A DNA stretch of 21,876 nucleotides from a virus, in the IMG/VR virus record IMGVR_UViG_3300005664_000113, positions 1-21,876 of that record. The stretch is one strand, 5' to 3'. A program made the position numbers and the translations under genes. This document shows positions 20,811 through 21,876 of the stretch, piece by piece (positions within the stretch are counted from its first letter, which is position 1; every line of letters starts with the position of its first letter). The notes beneath the pieces were generated by a model. The model ran no database searches. It had not been told where the DNA came from and worked only from the letters and a program-made list of their open reading frames with translations.

Positions 20811-21876
20811 TGCTCCCCATCCCGCTATTCGGTATCGGCAATCAAGGTCGATCCGTGAATGTTGACGCGCAAGAAAGAACGAACCTCTACGTAGAGTTAA
20901 ACAACGCTGACCCGCAAAAGAACATTGTTACGCTTTATACAACGCCCGGCTTAGTCTCATTTGTAGACTTTGGCGCAACACCTATCAGGGGTTTGTATCA
21001 GGTTGGTGACTATATGTATGCGGTGCATGGTGATAAGTTCTACAAAGTCTTGAACGATGCCACATTCAGCGTCATTGGTACGCTTTTAACCAACACTGGT
21101 AACGTTGACATAGCTGATAACGGCAATCAAATCATGATTGTTGACGGTACGAATGGCTATATTTACAACCTAACAACACTTGCATTTGCGCAAATCATAG
21201 ACGTTGATTTTGTGGCAAGCGATACGGTTACTTACTTTAACTCCCGTTTTGTTGTCCAAGAAGCAGGCAATACAGGACGGTTTGCTATCTCTGCACAATA
21301 TGACGGCTTGGCATGGGACGCTTTAGACTTTGCAACAGCCGAGGCTTCACCCGATCGCTTAGTACGTGTTTACGCTGATTCTGGTTTACTTCAGTTATTT
21401 GGCGACAAAACTAATGAGCCTTGGGGTGATAACGGCGCTGTAGATTTTCCGTTTAGCCGTATCGGTTCTGGCGCGATTGAATGGGGTTTAGCTGCTAGGT
21501 GGTCATTGTGCAAATTCATTGATTCGCTGATTTTCCTACGCACAAACCGACTAGGACAAGTGCAAGTTTGCGTACAAGCTGGCGGTGCAGCTCAGGCCAT
21601 CTCAACACCTGAAATGGACGTAGAGTTTGGCACGTACTCAGTAACGAGTGACGCTACAGCCTTCACTTATATGCACAGTGGACACGCTTTCTATCAGATT
21701 AACTTTCCAAGTGCTAATAAATCTTGGTTGTTTGACGGTCAATCTAAATCATGGTCTAAGTTGCAATCTGGCACAGGCAGACACAGAGGCGACAAGTACA
21801 CCCAATATCTAGGTCGTAACTTCGTATCTGACTACGAAAACGGCAAGATATACCGCTTGGATATTAACGAGTACAC
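20810..21876 (+). CDS. P22 gp10-like DNA-stabilisation/tail hub protein, 3' cut
   Basis: The frame opens at an ATG in a TAATG overlap and runs to the window edge without a stop (355 codons visible; P22 gp10 is about 470). The start GIGNQGRSVNVDAQERTNLYVELNNADPQKNIVTLYTTPGLVSFVDFG, followed by IRGLYQVGDYMYAVHGDKFYKV, is characteristic of the P22 gp10 / packaged DNA stabilisation family. Repeated beta-blade-like segments follow (VDIADNGNQIMIVDGTNGYIYN; GRFAISAQYDGLAWD; HAFYQINFPSANKSWLFDG). It joins the adaptor ring to the tail needle and seals DNA in the head. The missing C-terminus lies beyond the window. Confidence 0.88.
   Translation, partial: MLPIPLFGIGNQGRSVNVDAQERTNLYVELNNADPQKNIVTLYTTPGLVSFVDFGATPIRGLYQVGDYMYAVHGDKFYKVLNDATFSVIGTLLTNTGNVDIADNGNQIMIVDGTNGYIYNLTTLAFAQIIDVDFVASDTVTYFNSRFVVQEAGNTGRFAISAQYDGLAWDALDFATAEASPDRLVRVYADSGLLQLFGDKTNEPWGDNGAVDFPFSRIGSGAIEWGLAARWSLCKFIDSLIFLRTNRLGQVQVCVQAGGAAQAISTPEMDVEFGTYSVTSDATAFTYMHSGHAFYQINFPSANKSWLFDGQSKSWSKLQSGTGRHRGDKYTQYLGRNFVSDYENGKIYRLDINEY

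Overview
This window is a single tailed-phage genome segment (free phage or prophage). Its host is most likely a Gram-negative proteobacterium. The virion genes are of P22-like podovirus type at the tail end (gp4-like adaptor, gp10-like DNA-stabilisation/tail-needle-side protein), combined with an N4-gp56-family major capsid protein and a Terminase_3-type large terminase. NinB and NinG, a YdaU/DUF1376 replication protein and a DUF1071 (Sak-like) annealing protein are typical of temperate phages of Beta- and Gammaproteobacteria. Base composition is moderate and slightly AT-rich throughout, and genes are packed with ATGA, GTGA and TAATG overlaps. I cannot name a host. No integrase, CI-type repressor or lysis gene is visible, so lifestyle cannot be decided from this window.

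Layout. Positions 1-3080 (minus strand) hold a leftward early operon: two unknown small proteins and a tiny membrane protein next to the promoter, then the recombination genes (Sak-like annealing protein, a free-standing HNH nuclease, SSB), then two unknown proteins, the last cut by the window edge. Positions 3081-3326 are a divergent control region with a good leftward promoter and a pair of inverted operator-like repeats. From 3327 everything runs rightward. A small Cro-like HTH protein and two coupled unknown ORFs come first, then a hairpin, then a 736-residue SNF2-type helicase fused to a beta-class DNA methyltransferase, then a two-TM protein and a small winged-helix-like protein. At 6685-6823 a sigma70-like promoter precedes an RNA with interlocked inverted repeats that ends in a terminator. 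Next are the replication pair (6838-8198, with a heptamer repeat array inside the first gene), small ORFs, a miniature protein-kinase-like protein, ninB, ninG and five more small genes.

Positions 11812-12316 are the early-to-late junction. They hold a promoter whose -35 lies in a perfect palindrome, a short transcript ending in a terminator, what looks like a frameshifted small gene, and a second strong terminator just before the terminase genes. From 12317 to the window end lies the virion operon: TerS, TerL, portal, a beta-rich structural protein, two small ORFs, scaffold, major capsid protein, a terminator, a small protein, gp4-like adaptor and gp10-like protein (cut by the edge).

How it fits together. 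The leftward operon supplies recombination and the rightward early operon supplies replication and DNA modification. The nin-like region supplies accessory recombination functions and probably the late regulator. Late genes appear to be transcribed through one or two terminators, which suggests antitermination. The least ordinary items are the interlocked RNA element at 6724-6819, the possible replication origin inside the YdaU gene, the kinase-like mini-protein and the palindrome-covered late promoter.
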